From contig JACTAT010000029.1 in NCBI GenBank assembly GCA_014526335.1, forward strand, positions 2,798,105-2,862,104: DNA of 64,000 nucleotides. The letters run 5' to 3'. This document shows, in pieces, positions 23,507 through 35,324 of the stretch. Position numbers and translations under genes: made by a program. Position 1 is the stretch's first letter; each line of letters begins with the position of its first letter. The stretch is from Chrysaora quinquecirrha. Its lineage: Eukaryota; Cnidaria; Scyphozoa; Semaeostomeae; Pelagiidae. The notes below the pieces were generated by a model that had not been told where the DNA came from, made no database searches, and saw only the letters and a program-made list of their open reading frames with translations.

Positions 23507-24436
23507 CTACTGATCATTTTCATTTGAGCATACCAATTTTTTGAAGAGACCCTGCACATATTTTTTTATTTTCCTGTTCAACACAAGCACAATAATTGCA
23601 TTAAATGTTGAATTGAAGAACATTAAAATATTCAGCCCAAGTGAAGCATATTTCGTTGCTGTACTTGTATTTGGGAATTCCTTTGCTGCGATTGTCATAG
23701 CAACAACCTCTGGCAAGTAACATACAATCAAGCAAGCCATTATGAAAAATACTGCCCTAGCGAACTCTTTTGTCGGATTTCGTCGCCTTGGATTCGCGTT
23801 GTCAGCCTCGTTGTTGCGTTTTCCTTTGCTGCTGGTCTCGTTACCATTACCCAGATTCATCTGCCTGGTCCTGGCCTCTATTGACTGATACGCTTTCCAG
23901 TACAAAACACATAGTGATATAAGAGATACTAAAATGATGACGTCAAAGCATAGCATTGTTTTAAAAACATCTCCGCGTGCTATGCGAACATGCAAAGAAA
24001 CTGCCGTAACTGCAGCGGTCAGCAATACGACGAACACAAGCAAAATTTTGGCTCTCTTTTCAGTGCATATTCCAGGGTATTTCGTCAGAAACCTCATGTG
24101 AGCGTATCTATCAATGCCGATGAAAATAATCAACAGTAAAGATAGCAAAATAAAGAATGTCATAACCCCAGCATGGATATTTATGACCCAAGCTTCTTGT
24201 ATCTTCGAATGAATAACCAATATTATTAGCATTGCAACTGAGAAAACTGTGTCTGATATGCTTAGAACGCAAATGAGCTTGTGAGAGATGGCCTGTAATG
24301 AGTTGGTGTTTTTCAAAGCCATTATCAAAAGACTGTTGAATATAATATTCGATACAGCAGTAACCATGATGGGAATCTCGAAATGCTTGAGAAGTGAATA
24401 GTCTAACAATTCGTCTTTCTTGCTGGTAAGAGACAT
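23507..24436 (-). CDS. Rhodopsin-family G protein-coupled receptor, single exon, 309 aa
   Basis: A complete intronless frame with seven hydrophobic segments, roughly residues 20-42, 52-76, 86-108, 128-148, 158-180, 226-250 and 262-285. Helix 3 ends in IFIGIDRYAHM, the class A D-R-Y motif. Helix 6 holds CLIVCYLPEVVAM, the C-x-L-P kink. Helix 7 reads FFNSTFNAIIVLVLNRK, where the usual N-P-x-x-Y is replaced by N-S-T-F-N. The third intracellular loop is polar and basic (about residues 190-220), and the short tail contains a cysteine. No ligand can be assigned; this is an orphan receptor of the kind expanded in cnidarians. The gene points away from the FKBP12 gene, with 1.6 kb between start codons. 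Confidence 0.88.
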   Translation of the reverse strand: MSLTSKKDELLDYSLLKHFEIPIMVTAVSNIIFNSLLIMALKNTNSLQAISHKLICVLSISDTVFSVAMLIILVIHSKIQEAWVINIHAGVMTFFILLSLLLIIFIGIDRYAHMRFLTKYPGICTEKRAKILLVFVVLLTAAVTAVSLHVRIARGDVFKTMLCFDVIILVSLISLCVLYWKAYQSIEARTRQMNLGNGNETSSKGKRNNEADNANPRRRNPTKEFARAVFFIMACLIVCYLPEVVAMTIAAKEFPNTSTATKYASLGLNILMFFNSTFNAIIVLVLNRKIKKYVQGLFKKLVCSNENDQ

Positions 24437-26050
24437 GATCTTTTATTTGGAAGACCGTTCCTGCTTTTATTTCCACTCTCTTTTGCTCTGGACAGATTTT
24501 GAGCTTTCACTGTATAAAAGAAAATATGGTCCTTAAGCTGTCCTATATTTAACTGTCATAATTAGTCATTTATCTATCATTACATTTGGCGCGTATATTA
24601 GAGCTAAAGTCACTGTAAACGAGACAAGACACATTCGGGAATATAGTCACTCTAAGCAAAACAAGAATAGTTGGGATAGATCGACTGCGTCCACTTTAAG
24701 CAAGTGTTTCTATGTATTAAAAGATCCATTGTTATTGATATTTGTCACCTGGTATGGTACGATTATGTACCCTCCGTCCTTGGGAGGCAGGCATCTGCCT
24801 TAGAAATTAGGGATGCCTTTGCAAAAACTTGCAAATCCCGGGCAGTCTTGGGCCTGGAAATTTTTGCTGAAGGTGAAGGGTTGGTGAAGGGGATGAAATG
24901 GTGTGTTAAGCGCCATCCGCTCTAATAGCTTACAATCTTGGACAAAATATTTGGAACAAGGCATTTTCAATCCAAGGAATTTTCTCCAAGGAATGGCCTA
25001 TTCCATTGATTTTCTACTTCCATAACTCCAATTCTTCCCCTTTTACCCCCCCAAACAATGTTGGTAGTAGAGCAAGACAACTTTTGTACGAAACAACATT
25101 GTAACGTGAATGGGGAGAAGGGGAATCAATCGAGATAATAGCAAAACTATTTAGGCTGTTCCAATATATTTTGTCCAAGATTGTCTAGCTGGTGGTGTCA
25201 GGAGCTCACTGAGTTCAGGGTTCGAGCCCTAGCAATTGTAGCGTCACAGCCAGGGTCAAGGTATGGTTAGTTCATACTCTTAAGATCCCAGCGACTGGCG
25301 CAAAGTACACCATGTTACGTTCACCTTCTTCAATTGCACTCCTGACTCTTGATGAACCTTTTATGGAATATTACCAGAATGTTTTCGGGATGTATTACTC
25401 TTAGGTATCTGATTGCGGCTAAATTTTTTGTACATTTTCACATGTCGCTTTGGTAAGAGCCGCCGATTGTATTGTATTTTATTAAGACTAACACCTATCT
25501 GCGGTGGTAAAATCGTAAATGAAATTTTAGTTAGAACTGCGTAAAATGTCATTAAATTCAGTCTTTTTCTTTTAAATAATTAATTAATAACAAAAATTTG
25601 ATGTAGATAGATAGTTACTGATAATTCCCTGAGAACGAAGTTTGTCATTTGGACTATAGTTTCTTTGATTGAAATTCCATCCCGTCCCAATTAGATCTTG
25701 CTTGAACTTTCAACCTCCCAGGTTAGTCCATCTCCCAGATATTAGGAACGGGACCCCGTTATATTTTGCAGGGAGAGGGATCCCACGTGAAGGGCATTCC
25801 CTTATTGGCACATGCCCTGGCAAGTGGTTGGCAAGACCCCAGGGACTTTGTTGTGTGTTTTTTTTCAAATTTTCACTGTGGAGACTGGATCGAGTGAGGC
25901 CTTGAATTCAATTCATTGTTGATTCAGAAAACAATCGAAGCTTCTTCCTCTGCATGGACGCTTTTTGGAAGCTGCAAGGACACACCTGAAAACATCCTAT
26001 TTTTCAAGAATTTATCTAGTTCAGACCTCGCCAAATACATCTAAAACATA
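24437..26050. other. Divergent intergenic region, receptor / FKBP12
   Basis: Must hold the promoters and 5' UTRs of both genes; no core promoter motif is clear enough to call. A GTGGCCTAATCC-family SINE occupies about 25188-25330. 'GACAAAATATTTGGAACAAG' near 24943 and 'TTCCAATATATTTTGTCCAA' near 25160 are inverted to each other and may bound a small element (about 24930-25185). Confidence 0.5.
25188..25330 (+). repeat. 'GTGGCCTAATCC' SINE-like family, copy 3
   Basis: Has GGTGTCAGGAGCTCACTGAG, B-box-like GGTTCGAGCCC, GCGTCACAGCCAGGGTCAAG and CCAGCGACTGGCGC. This is the clearest copy for the pol III B-box. Confidence 0.65.
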
Positions 26051-29000
26051 ATGGGTGTCGAAAGAGAAGTTGTAAAACCAGGAGATGGTATGTAATTTGT
26101 CTAAAACTGTGTTTTCTATATCTTTAAATTCACTTGGGAAGCAGTTGTGTATAATATCTTAGGCCTTTTGCAACTGGTGTACCGAATGCAACGTGTGTGT
26201 GGGTGTTCGAAATGTATTCAAAATGCATATGGTTCTCGGATCCCTAAAGCTACAATTTTGTTGTTTCGAAATGCCCTAATCATCTTATTTTAGTCTGAGC
26301 TTTTTGTTTTTCGGATAACGTGACGGAATATGGAAGGGCTGTAAAGACCATCTTTTGTGCTTTATCTCCCACTGGAAACAACAGAAATCGTAGCATTTAA
26401 GCTAATTAGGCCAACCCATCTGGTGGCTCGTGGCTGAAGAAAAACAAGAAAATTGCATTAATAATGTCGGCAGAGTGTTGTTAGTTTATTCGTTACGAGT
26501 TATTGATTCTATTTTTGTAGCAGTAATTGTTTCTTACACTTAACAAAGTGTTTGTTTTTCTGAGGGCTTTTAGTTTTCAGTTTATTTCCTTAGTAGTGGG
26601 AACTCCAACTGTTATGAAAATATTATTCGTAGTTGCCTACCTTATATGGCTTGAAAAACCTGTCAATTCATCCCTTTGACCAACAAAACAAAAACAAACT
26701 ACAATATTTTTTTGTTTTTGCATTACACTCTTTTTTATAAGAACAATTTTGTTTTTAATGCCACCTTTCTCAACAACAGTTAAACAACACTCAGGCTCCC
26801 ATGTCCTGAAAAACGATGACTGACTACACAATACAGAATAGAACAGCACCTCGGCAAGATCTTTTCCAAGTACCTTGCCTCCACCTACTTACTTAATATA
26901 GGCTTCTCAGTCCTTTCAGCTACACCTTCTCTATCTGAATCGACTCTTCGAGCTCTCCCTCTGTAATCTCCGAACTTTCTCTCTCAAATCTCCGAACTCT
27001 CTCAATTACAGTTAAAATACATGCTAAATGTATATGGATAAATTACTGACTAAACATGACAGAACATTCTAGAAAAGTTACAAACAAATATGCAATGTTA
27101 TCTAAAATACAAAAATGTAATCAGATGACACTGCATTAAAATAGCTTACACTTTTTTTCTCATAAGAAGAACCTCTTTAAGAAACACCAGGCCGAAATTT
27201 GGGTCAGAATTTTTTGCTTTCTCCAAAACTATTTGAGAAAAACAAGAAAAGTTCACCAGTGTGAAGCCCTTGCCTGAAAATGCATTTCAAACATGTTTCT
27301 GAGAAGGGTAGGGAGGTGATAAATTGGTGAAAATCACTCTAAAAGTAAGAAACAGGCAGGCTGAAATTGAAGCCAATTGTTGTTCTTATATGAAAAAAGC
27401 GTGTAGAGAGGTAAAACAAGCAAAACGTGATAACAGTGGGAACAATGGAACAGAATTCTGACAAACTGTGCATGATGCAACTAAGATACCTGGAAAATAC
27501 GATTGCGTAATGTGCTAAATACAAAGTAAATCTTGCAATAAACCTAAAGAAGATTCTAAAAAATACGAGAAAAATTGGAAAGAGAAATACATTTTACGAA
27601 AATGTATAGTCCTTAAAAGTAGCTGAATAAAAGGGCTCAACCAAAGAGGCTTAATTCTTCAAGTTAATTTTAGATGGGTGCTTAGCTTATTTGTGAGTGG
27701 CTTACTCACAGAAGTGAATTTTTATATGGGTGCTTATCTGGGAGGGGCTAAATTCCAAAAATAAATTTTTAGGATTAAGACTTGTTAAAAAGGGGCTTAA
27801 ATAAAAAATTTAAAAATAAAAAAATTCTTAGATTGCAGCTTATTTGAGAAAGGCTTAGTTACATGTGTAGATTCTTAGCCCAGGGCTTATTCAAGAGGGG
27901 CTTATTTGCGAAAAAGAGCTTATTTTAGAGAAGCTAATTGCAAAATTTTTACAAGCGCCGCCTAGGCTTGATTTCACTTTTCAAGGCAGCAGATGAAAAT
28001 CGACAAATTGTACAGTATTTTCAGAAGCTGTTTATTGTGCTTACAAATGTGATGATCAAATTTGCGACCTAATGCGAGTGCACCAAAGCCTTCTTCGTAC
28101 ATCGCAAGAGGGTGCCCATTTTTTTTTGAAGCGCGCCTACTACCGTTTAGCACGAGACTACTCGGATTTCTGCGAAACTTAACAGCTTGGTGGGCAGAAG
28201 GTTTTGAGAAGATTCATGTACCAAAAAGCGAGCGGTGTAGCACTTCATAAATCTTGTACACCTTCACGATAAATCTCCATAAATCTTTCGAATCTTATAA
28301 ATCCTATAAATCTTTTGAATCCCATTTTTAGCTACTGCGCATGTGCACAAGTCTTGCATGTGCACAAGACGTAATCTTAAGTTAAACTGAAGTCTGCGAG
28401 ACCAAGTTTCGCAAGGCAAATTTAAAAATATCTAGAAAAATTAAAAGAAATCTCTATACATATATTTGTAAATCTCAATAAATCCCGTAATTCGGACGAA
28501 AGAAGACAAAGAGATTTATCCATTATATTTTAATTTTGAATGGTTTAACAGCTTTGAATTGAAACAAAACAAAGAAAAAACACTATTTTATATTCGAATG
28601 TGCAAAATTAAGGTAGTAATAGTCTAACAGGAATTATCAATGTATTTTTACAGTATTGTTTCCCCCAACGATGTTATGTTCATCTAAGCCAAAAACAACA
28701 ACAAAAATAACCCACATTAAGAATGCAAACGAATGCTTTAAAAAGTTTCAAGTATAAACAATATGCATAAGAAAGTCATCAAAGCTATCCCCAACTCTTT
28801 GATACGATTCATAGGCATGAGCGCTGGCTTTTAGTCGGCAACATATCTGTAGAAAATCGTCAAAATTGATCCTCTTATTTCTATTGTAATATCTTGTGAC
28901 AATCTTAGCAACTGATGTTTTGCTAATTTGATATCCAAGATTTCTTAGAGCGTCTTTCAAGTCATTAGCATCCATGTCCCAGCTCTGATTTTGTTCATAA

Positions 29001-32000
29001 TTCTTGTAAATTTTCCTCAATTCCATAATCCATTCAAATAATACCTTGAACTGGTCAAAAGTTAGTTTTCCTGACCGGTCTTTATCTGCCATTACGACCA
29101 TACTTCTGCATGATTCCAGGTTGAAATGTTTCACTGATCCGAAATCTCGCTTGAAAATCAAACCCAAAACATTCTGCAACTCGAATGGGTCTACTTCCCC
29201 ATCTTCCCCAGCAACGCCCCTAAACATTGCACGAAACTTTTCATCAAATTCAGTATCATTTTGTGCTTGCTTACTGATGTTTTCTTCCCTCTTCGGTTCC
29301 TCGTGCCTTCTGCTATCCAAATTAGCATTTAGGTCTTTTGAGCCTTCTTGAATTTTCTTATCATTTGCTGGTGTCAGAGTAAGCGTAAATGTAGAACCAA
29401 TAACAGGCTTATTTGTACTAGACCGTATGACAAATCTTTCTGCATCCATTTTGTAAACAAAACAAGGAACTAGGCCGTGTTTTCACGAGAGTCACTTTTG
29501 TTCAGCAATGGTAAATGAAGAACTCCGACTGCGGGATCAAGACTTAATTGATTGAGTTTTCAATTAGTCAGTGTCTTGAAATATCCCGAACCACAATATG
29601 AAAAAAGAGCCTTAGGTCAGAGCCCGTGTGAGAGTAATAAAATCAAGTAGACATTGCGACATTGACATTCCCTCCCACAAAGTTCAAACAGATTGTTTTG
29701 TTGGCCCTTTGCGTCAAACAATATTGTCTTGTGTATTGTATTGACAATTAATCATCATGTTGTCATACATCCGGCATTACGTCGATAAAGAGCACCGTTC
29801 TTTTAAATGCCCCCCTAAAATGAACGCCTCCCTCTTGAATGATGTAGTGAATACCCGCCCTTTCAAACATCCCCTTATAATAAACGCCCCCATCCCCTTA
29901 AAAAGGGCGCTTGTTTGACTCTCAAGCCGTTTTCAGTAGGCCTCTAACTGAACGAGGTACGCCTCCCTTTTTAAACGCTCCCAGTAACACACGCCCCCCT
30001 TAAAGTTAAATAAACGCCCAGGCGTTTAATCGGAGTGTTATGGTTTTTGAAAATCTATTCAACTTTTCGAAGCAATACATACAACATTTCACAATGAGAA
30101 CACAGGGATTTTTCACACATGACGTCATAACACAGAGAAGCAAATACTCGTATCATGTTTTTTGTTTTTTTTGAAAACCTTTGAAAATATACATAATCCA
30201 TTCATCTTCAAAACAAATCTACACAAATGACAAATTGGGTTCAATCCAATCTCGAACTCCCTGAACAACTGTGGTGGACATATCAGCAAAGCCACTATGA
30301 TAACATTATTGGTTGACCGATTCCTGAAAAATGACCAATCTCAGGTGACGTAAAGCGCAAAATCGATTTGGGTGAAATTCTTTTGCTCGAATTTTTTTTC
30401 GAGAGCTTAGAAGTCTCGCGACCCTACGATGGTCATGCAGTTACACAACCTTATAGAAACAAGGCGTCACCAAAGTTCTATCTTATAGCTTCACCTAGAA
30501 ACAATTACATTGCTGCAAAAACGGACGGGCATTTCAATCTTAAAAAGGTGTACGAGATTCTCGTTTAAATAAAAGGGTTAATAAGGATTTACGAGATTCC
30601 CTATTTCCCACGAAACCCTAAGCGGACGGCTCTACCGTAGCTGGGCAGAGCTAGTGTGATCACTGGTGACAAAGTTCATATTTGCATTACTTTTTAGTGC
30701 TTCCTTGTTGGGGATCGGAAAACGTGTAGCCTGCACTGGAGAACGAACATTAAAATTTCAACTCAACTCAACGCGTCGGAGGTAAAAACCAGTTGAGTCT
30801 GCAGGCAGGCTAATTACGTGATGGAGCTTGAAGTTCAACCAACCGTCTTGGACAAAATATATCTGGATATGCATTGCTTCCCATCCTCCCCATTTCTCCA
30901 CAAGTCAATGCAGTATTTGGTTGAAACAAAACAAGTGTCTGCGTTGTCAAATTACTTTTCTCCTGCGCCTGTCAACCCTCGAAACGACATTGATCGAGGA
31001 GAGGAGGCCCAGATAATTTCTAGGAAAGTCCACTAATTTTTGTCCATGATTGAAGGTCCCATTTGTGGGGGTTTGAAATAAGAAGGGGGCATTGGAATTC
31101 AGTCTGAGAAATCACGTAAGCGTTTCTGGAATTCTTCAAAGGCTGAGGACTCCGACAAAACTTCAATACCAATGCAGAAAATTGTGCAGATTTTGAGGAA
31201 TATCTGATAAATGGGGGTCCCAATAAGAGCGGGCTGTTGACAATTTTCAAAATATTAATTACGTAAGGATGGCAGTTAGGCATGGAAAGTCTATAAATCA
31301 CGATCTTAATTTCGCGCAAGATTTAAAATTGCTCTGTCATCATTTCGGTTAGATAGTTGTTTCCCAATGAGTATCCATTCGCTTTACCAAAGAAGCCCGG
31401 AAATTTAGCGTTAAAAAGCTCAAAGTTAAGCTGTGGTGCATTATCCATTTATTTATATCATCTGGAGATTTCGTACTGCCAACCGCAAAGCAGTAGATAG
31501 GTTATCGTTGGGCTGGCCATTGGGAAACCAAGAATTAATTGTGTTATTGATAAGGGTCTGGTATTTTGAGATAGTACATATAGCTACGTTAGTAATTTAC
31601 GTTCTGTGAATCAGTTGAAAGATTTCTCCACTGACCTGGAAAATCGGGATTAGGCAAACCACACCTTGAGTAGAAAAGGTTCACCTCGAGGTTCACATCT
31701 TCAAAATTGCGATAAACAGTGGAAACTTTTTCGGGCATACTTAAAAGCCTTTTTTCGTCTGACACTCCTCAGAGTATGAACGTCAGAAACAGACCGAAAC
31801 AATGAACTAAGGTTGAATTTATACCCAGATGCGGCTTGAAATGCGCCAATCGGAAAGAGAAGCTGAATTGGCATTGTGTTTTAAACACTAATCAGCTGGT
31901 TGGATACAGCAGGAAGACCAATAGAATTATTTGAAGAGTCCAAGTGAGAAAACGAACTCTTTCTGTCTACACAGAACCAGCCTTTTGGTTTTGATGTAGA

Positions 32001-32664
32001 CAGATTCCATAACCCCTAAGTGAATCTGTCTCAGCAAAACCAAAAGGCTAAAGTTTTGTACAACTCAAAGACTGTTCACATTTTCCTCAAAGAAGTAAAT
32101 TAATCCAAGTCTTCACATGTATCCAGGCATGCTATACTGGACATCTTCGGGCTGCATTGCTGTGTTAAAAGTGTCCATTTTTTTCGTTTGCAGAATGGAA
32201 ATAAAAGACCTGATCATCGCTTTTCATTTTATAAAGAAAAACTGTTTTTAATAAATAAAGTGTTTCTTTATAAAATCGAGAAATTCGTAAGTTCGAAAGA
32301 CAAGTAGTAAGAAGACAGCTTTTGTGGTTTTCAGGAGTTCCTTGTCCTAACTAACTTCTATTATCAATTAACGCAAAGACGTAATGTAATTGGAAAAGCG
32401 GTTCATCCATAGCGACGGTACTCTATATTATATGAGGGCCCATGTTCTTTATGGTTCTTGTCATTTATCAGTGCAGTTACTTATTTAAGGTTTCTGTTGT
32501 TTCAGGAAAGACATACGGCCAGAAAGGACAGACCGTGATTGTTCACTACACAGGTAAAGCACGCTCTTGCGACTCTGATCAACTTAATTCTATACGTTCT
32601 AAATAGTTGCTGACACGTTCGCATAAATGAGCCATTATCATCATCATTATCATCATCATCATCG

Positions 32665-32695
<31 letters not shown>

Positions 32696-35324
32696 TATCA
32701 TCATAATTTAAACATACCCCCAGACGAGGCATGTAACGTTTTAACAAAAGTACACATAAGATAAAAGAACTCCTCACACCACAGAAGTGGTAAACAGGTG
32801 GGTTGGTTATTAAAAACTCGGGGTCACAACCCTGTACATTTCAGGGTCAAGTACCCCCATCCCCCGGGCGTTAGGTCGACATAAACCGACTTTTGAAATG
32901 ACATTCGTGATCTAAGATGCCATTCTCATCATCAAATCATCATCATCGTAATCATCATCATAATCATCGTAATCATCAATCATCAGCAGCATCATCATCG
33001 TAATCATCATCATCATCTTAATCATCATCATCATAATCTTCACAATCACCATCATCATCATCATAATTATCAAATCGTCAAATCATCATCATCGTAATCG
33101 GTATCATCATCCTTCTGTGCTTATTTGCAGGTTGTCTCACCAATGGAACCAAGTTTGATTCTTCAAAGGATCGTGGAAAGCCATTTACATTCAAACTTGG
33201 AATGGGAGAGGTCATCAGAGGTACAAACTAGCATATAAACTCTTAGTTTCTAATAAAATAATGGCCTCTTTTTAAATTTTCTTCATTTCATTCAGATCAA
33301 AAGTAGTCAGAGGGTCTTGGAATTTCTCAGATCTTAGGTACAGCTAAAAGTTACATGTATAGGAGATTCAGGACGGTTTACAAATTGGTAATTTTGAAGG
33401 ATGGTGGAAGACGGTCTTTTAAACTGTATTTTTCCTTCTATAATTTTCATCGAATGACTTAATTTTTGTTTTTCATTGATTTTTAGGCTGGGATGAAGGT
33501 GTTGCGCAGGTAGGCTAAGTTTCCAAACTTTTACTTTCAGCAGACCTTGGGCCCTAGTTAAACGATGAAAAATTCTTTGTCTAGCATTTGAGATTCGCAT
33601 ATCAAGAAAATTTTTATAGTTCAATGTTTGATAACTTGGCAAGGGCCTTGGCCAAACGATCAAACATTGTTGGTCCAACATTTCAAATTAGCTTTACAAG
33701 AAATGTTTGACCGTTTGGCCCCGTCCAAAAACATCACTGTCCAACAACGATGTTATTGCTAATGCACAAGCACGAGCGCCTTGTTGCTAAGATAGTTGCT
33801 AGGTGGTGGAATGTTGCAAGTTGTGGCAGTTTGTCAAAACAAAAGAAATGTTTGACAAACAATGTTGGAAAGGTGGCCAGACATTGATCAAACATTACTT
33901 GAGAAGCAAAAATAAGCAAGTGGCGTGATGTTTTGAAAATGTTCAAAAAAATTTTTTGCTTGACACAGGCAAAAAATATTCGACGGAAAATTTTTTTAGA
34001 CCTGGCCAAATGGCCAAAAATTTTGCTTGACAAGCAAATTTCAAATGTTGGATCAACAATGTTTGATCTTTCGTCGTTAGTTCTACTGCTGTCGACGTTA
34101 GTTTCCATATTAGATACAGGGCTTACTAGAAAGACGCCCTAATAGAGGGAAAGCTCATTTCAATTTTTTTTAGAAAGGGGAGTTTAGTAGGTAGGGGTTT
34201 CTTTGTGGGGAGAAGTTGTATAATGGAGCCTTATCGTGATTTCTTTTTATTCCTTTAAAGATGACAGTTGGCGAGCATGCTAGATTGACTTGTAGCCCAG
34301 ATTATGCTTATGGACCAAGAGGCTATCCTGGAGTGTATCCTTTCCTTACATTACTCATCAAGATAAGTATTTCCTACAAGATAATTTGATAGGGGGCCAC
34401 TCTCAGTACTTTATGCCTTCATTTTGCACCCCCTTGCTGTTTATATCGAGCTTCTTTAGTCTGCAGCAACAAATTTCAAGTTCATAACGCCTGTGGTTTT
34501 TCATCTACCCCATACACAGGCTCTGCTTACATTGCATTCACAGCTTTCGCTGTTTATGATTCGGCTATAGGACACACTTGAACCCAAACTGTGCGTCGAG
34601 GATTGTTTTAAAATCATTGGCAAAGCTAGATCATTCTTTCACTTCAGCGTTTTGGAATCTGTCCACATAAAAACCAAAAGGCCAATTCTATGTAGACAGA
34701 AAGAGTTCGTTTTCTCACTTGGACTCTTAAATCAATTTGATTGGACCGCTCTATCCCGTGTAATGATTGGTGCTCAAAACGCAATACCTACCAATTTAGC
34801 TTCGCTTTTCTATTAGTGTATTTCAATCCGCATCTGGGTATAAATACCGCCTTAGTTATTTGATTCGGACTGTTTCTGACGTTTATTCTCCGAGGAGTGT
34901 CAGACGAAAAAAGCTTTTAAGTATGCCCGAAAATGATTCCGCTGTTCATCGCAATTTTGAAGTTTTGTACAACTCAAAAGACTATAGACAGAAGAGTTCG
35001 TTTTCTTACTTGGACTCTTCAATCAATTTGATTGGATCGCTGTATCCCGCGTGATGATAGGTGTTCAAAGTAGAATACCGATCTAGCTTTGCTTTTCTAT
35101 TGGTGTATTTCGATCCGCATCTGGGTATTAATACCGCCTTAGTCATTTGCTTCGGACTGTTTCTGACGTTTATTCTCTGAGGAGTGTCAGACGAAAAAAG
35201 CTTTTAAGTATGCCCTCATATGTTTCCGCTGTTTCTTGCAATGTCACTGTCATCCTTAACTAACTCTAGTATCCCACCAAATGCTACTCTTGTCTTTGAC
35301 GTGGAATTCATCGGAATACAGTAA
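26051..35324 (+). CDS. FKBP1A: FKBP12-type peptidyl-prolyl isomerase, 6 exons, 108 aa
   Basis: Exons 26051-26087, 32506-32553, 33131-33220, 33487-33509, 34261-34334 and 35270-35324 splice to exactly 108 codons, the length of human FKBP12. The protein starts [20 protein letters not shown] and ends [11 protein letters not shown]. Counting Met as 1, the pocket residues Tyr27, Asp38, Arg43, Phe47, Val56, Ile57, Trp60, Tyr83 and Phe100 are all present, so isomerase activity and FK506/rapamycin binding are expected. In animals this cytosolic protein regulates ryanodine/IP3 receptors and TGF-beta type I receptors. All borders are GT-AG and all phases close. Intron 1 is 6.4 kb and contains an antisense calpain-type gene. 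The last exon lies just downstream of a dispersed repeat. Confidence 0.95.
26088..28747. other. FKBP12 intron 1, first part
   Basis: AT-rich with no supported exon. About 27640-27960 contains diverged phrases such as GTGCTTATCTGGGAGGGGCT and CTTATTCAAGAGGGGCTTAT, related to the dispersed 'AATAAGCGCCCCCT' motif family. 28240-28330 has several AAATCTT(T/A)-type short repeats. Confidence 0.45.
28748..29449 (-). CDS. Intronless calpain-type penta-EF-hand protein, 233 aa
   Basis: A complete frame, residues 1-233. After a polar N-terminal part of about 75 residues, the C-terminal 160 match the calpain penta-EF-hand domain in order. EF1 is [22 protein letters not shown]2 is [22 protein letters not shown]3 is degenerate ([20 protein letters not shown]). 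EF4 is [20 protein letters not shown], followed by the terminal pairing helix ([12 protein letters not shown]). The EF2 loop has Gln instead of Glu at position 12, which would weaken Ca2+ binding. There is no protease core, so it resembles a calpain small subunit or a retrocopied calpain tail. No poly(A) tract survives at its 3' end. It is antisense within FKBP12 intron 1. Confidence 0.85.
   Translation of the reverse strand: MDAERFVIRSSTNKPVIGSTFTLTLTPANDKKIQEGSKDLNANLDSRRHEEPKREENISKQAQNDTEFDEKFRAMFRGVAGEDGEVDPFELQNVLGLIFKRDFGSVKHFNLESCRSMVVMADKDRSGKLTFDQFKVLFEWIMELRKIYKNYEQNQSWDMDANDLKDALRNLGYQISKTSVAKIVTRYYNRNKRINFDDFLQICCRLKASAHAYESYQRVGDSFDDFLMHIVYT
29450..32505. other. FKBP12 intron 1, remainder
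   Basis: 29800-30040 carries 'AAACGCCCCC/AACGCCTCCC' phrases like the minisatellite at 47585-48500. 31700-32070 is a GGGCATACTTAAAAGC-family element. Between them no exon is supported: the open frames at 30368-30568 and 30818-31036 lack domain motifs and splice context. Confidence 0.45.
31700..32070. mobile_element. Dispersed element, GGGCATACTTAAAAGC family
   Basis: Starts TTCAAAATTGCGATAAACAG and runs through GGGCATACTTAAAAGCC, CTGACACTCCTCAGAGTATG and GTCAGAAACAGACCGAAACA. It ends AAAGTTTTGTACAACTCAAA. Two inverted copies lie at 34590-34985 and 34985-35245; older relics are at 1617-2060, 13555-13875 and 52630-52740. An internal hairpin (CTGTCTACACAGAACCAGCC / ATGTAGACAGATTCC) is present. 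Confidence 0.65.
32638..32705 (+). repeat. (CAT)n microsatellite
   Basis: About 20 CAT/TCA units in FKBP12 intron 2. Further impure CAT/CGTAAT blocks follow at about 32925-33110, up to 20 bases before exon 3. The poly-Asp antisense frame is an artefact. Confidence 0.92.
33640..34110. mobile_element. Inverted-repeat element, 'AAACGATCAAACATTG' family
   Basis: Left GGCCAAACGATCAAACATTG and, at the right, AATGTTTGATCTTTCGTCGT form imperfect inverted ends. Internal phrases ACATTTCAAATT, GCTTGACAAGCAAA and GACCTGGCCAAATGG recur in other copies (35625-35850, 53523-53812, 54518-54772). The antisense frame at 33734-34108 is a shadow. FKBP12 intron 4. Confidence 0.55.
34590..35245. mobile_element. 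Two head-to-tail copies of the GGGCATACTTAAAAGC family, inverted
   Basis: Each copy runs from GACAGAAAGAGTTCGTTTTC (near 34695, and again as GACAGAAGAGTTCG near 34987) through ATTTCAATCCGCATCTGGGT / ATTTCGATCCGCATCTGGGT and GTGTCAGACGAAAAAAGCTT to AAGTATGCCC. The second copy ends about 25-30 bases before the FKBP12 exon 6 acceptor at 35269, so repeat sequence borders the splice site. FKBP12 intron 5. Confidence 0.65.

Noticed and set aside
33734..34108. Antisense 124-codon frame in FKBP12 intron 4
   Set aside because: Lies within the AAACGATCAAACATTG inverted-repeat element; no domain and palindromic origin.
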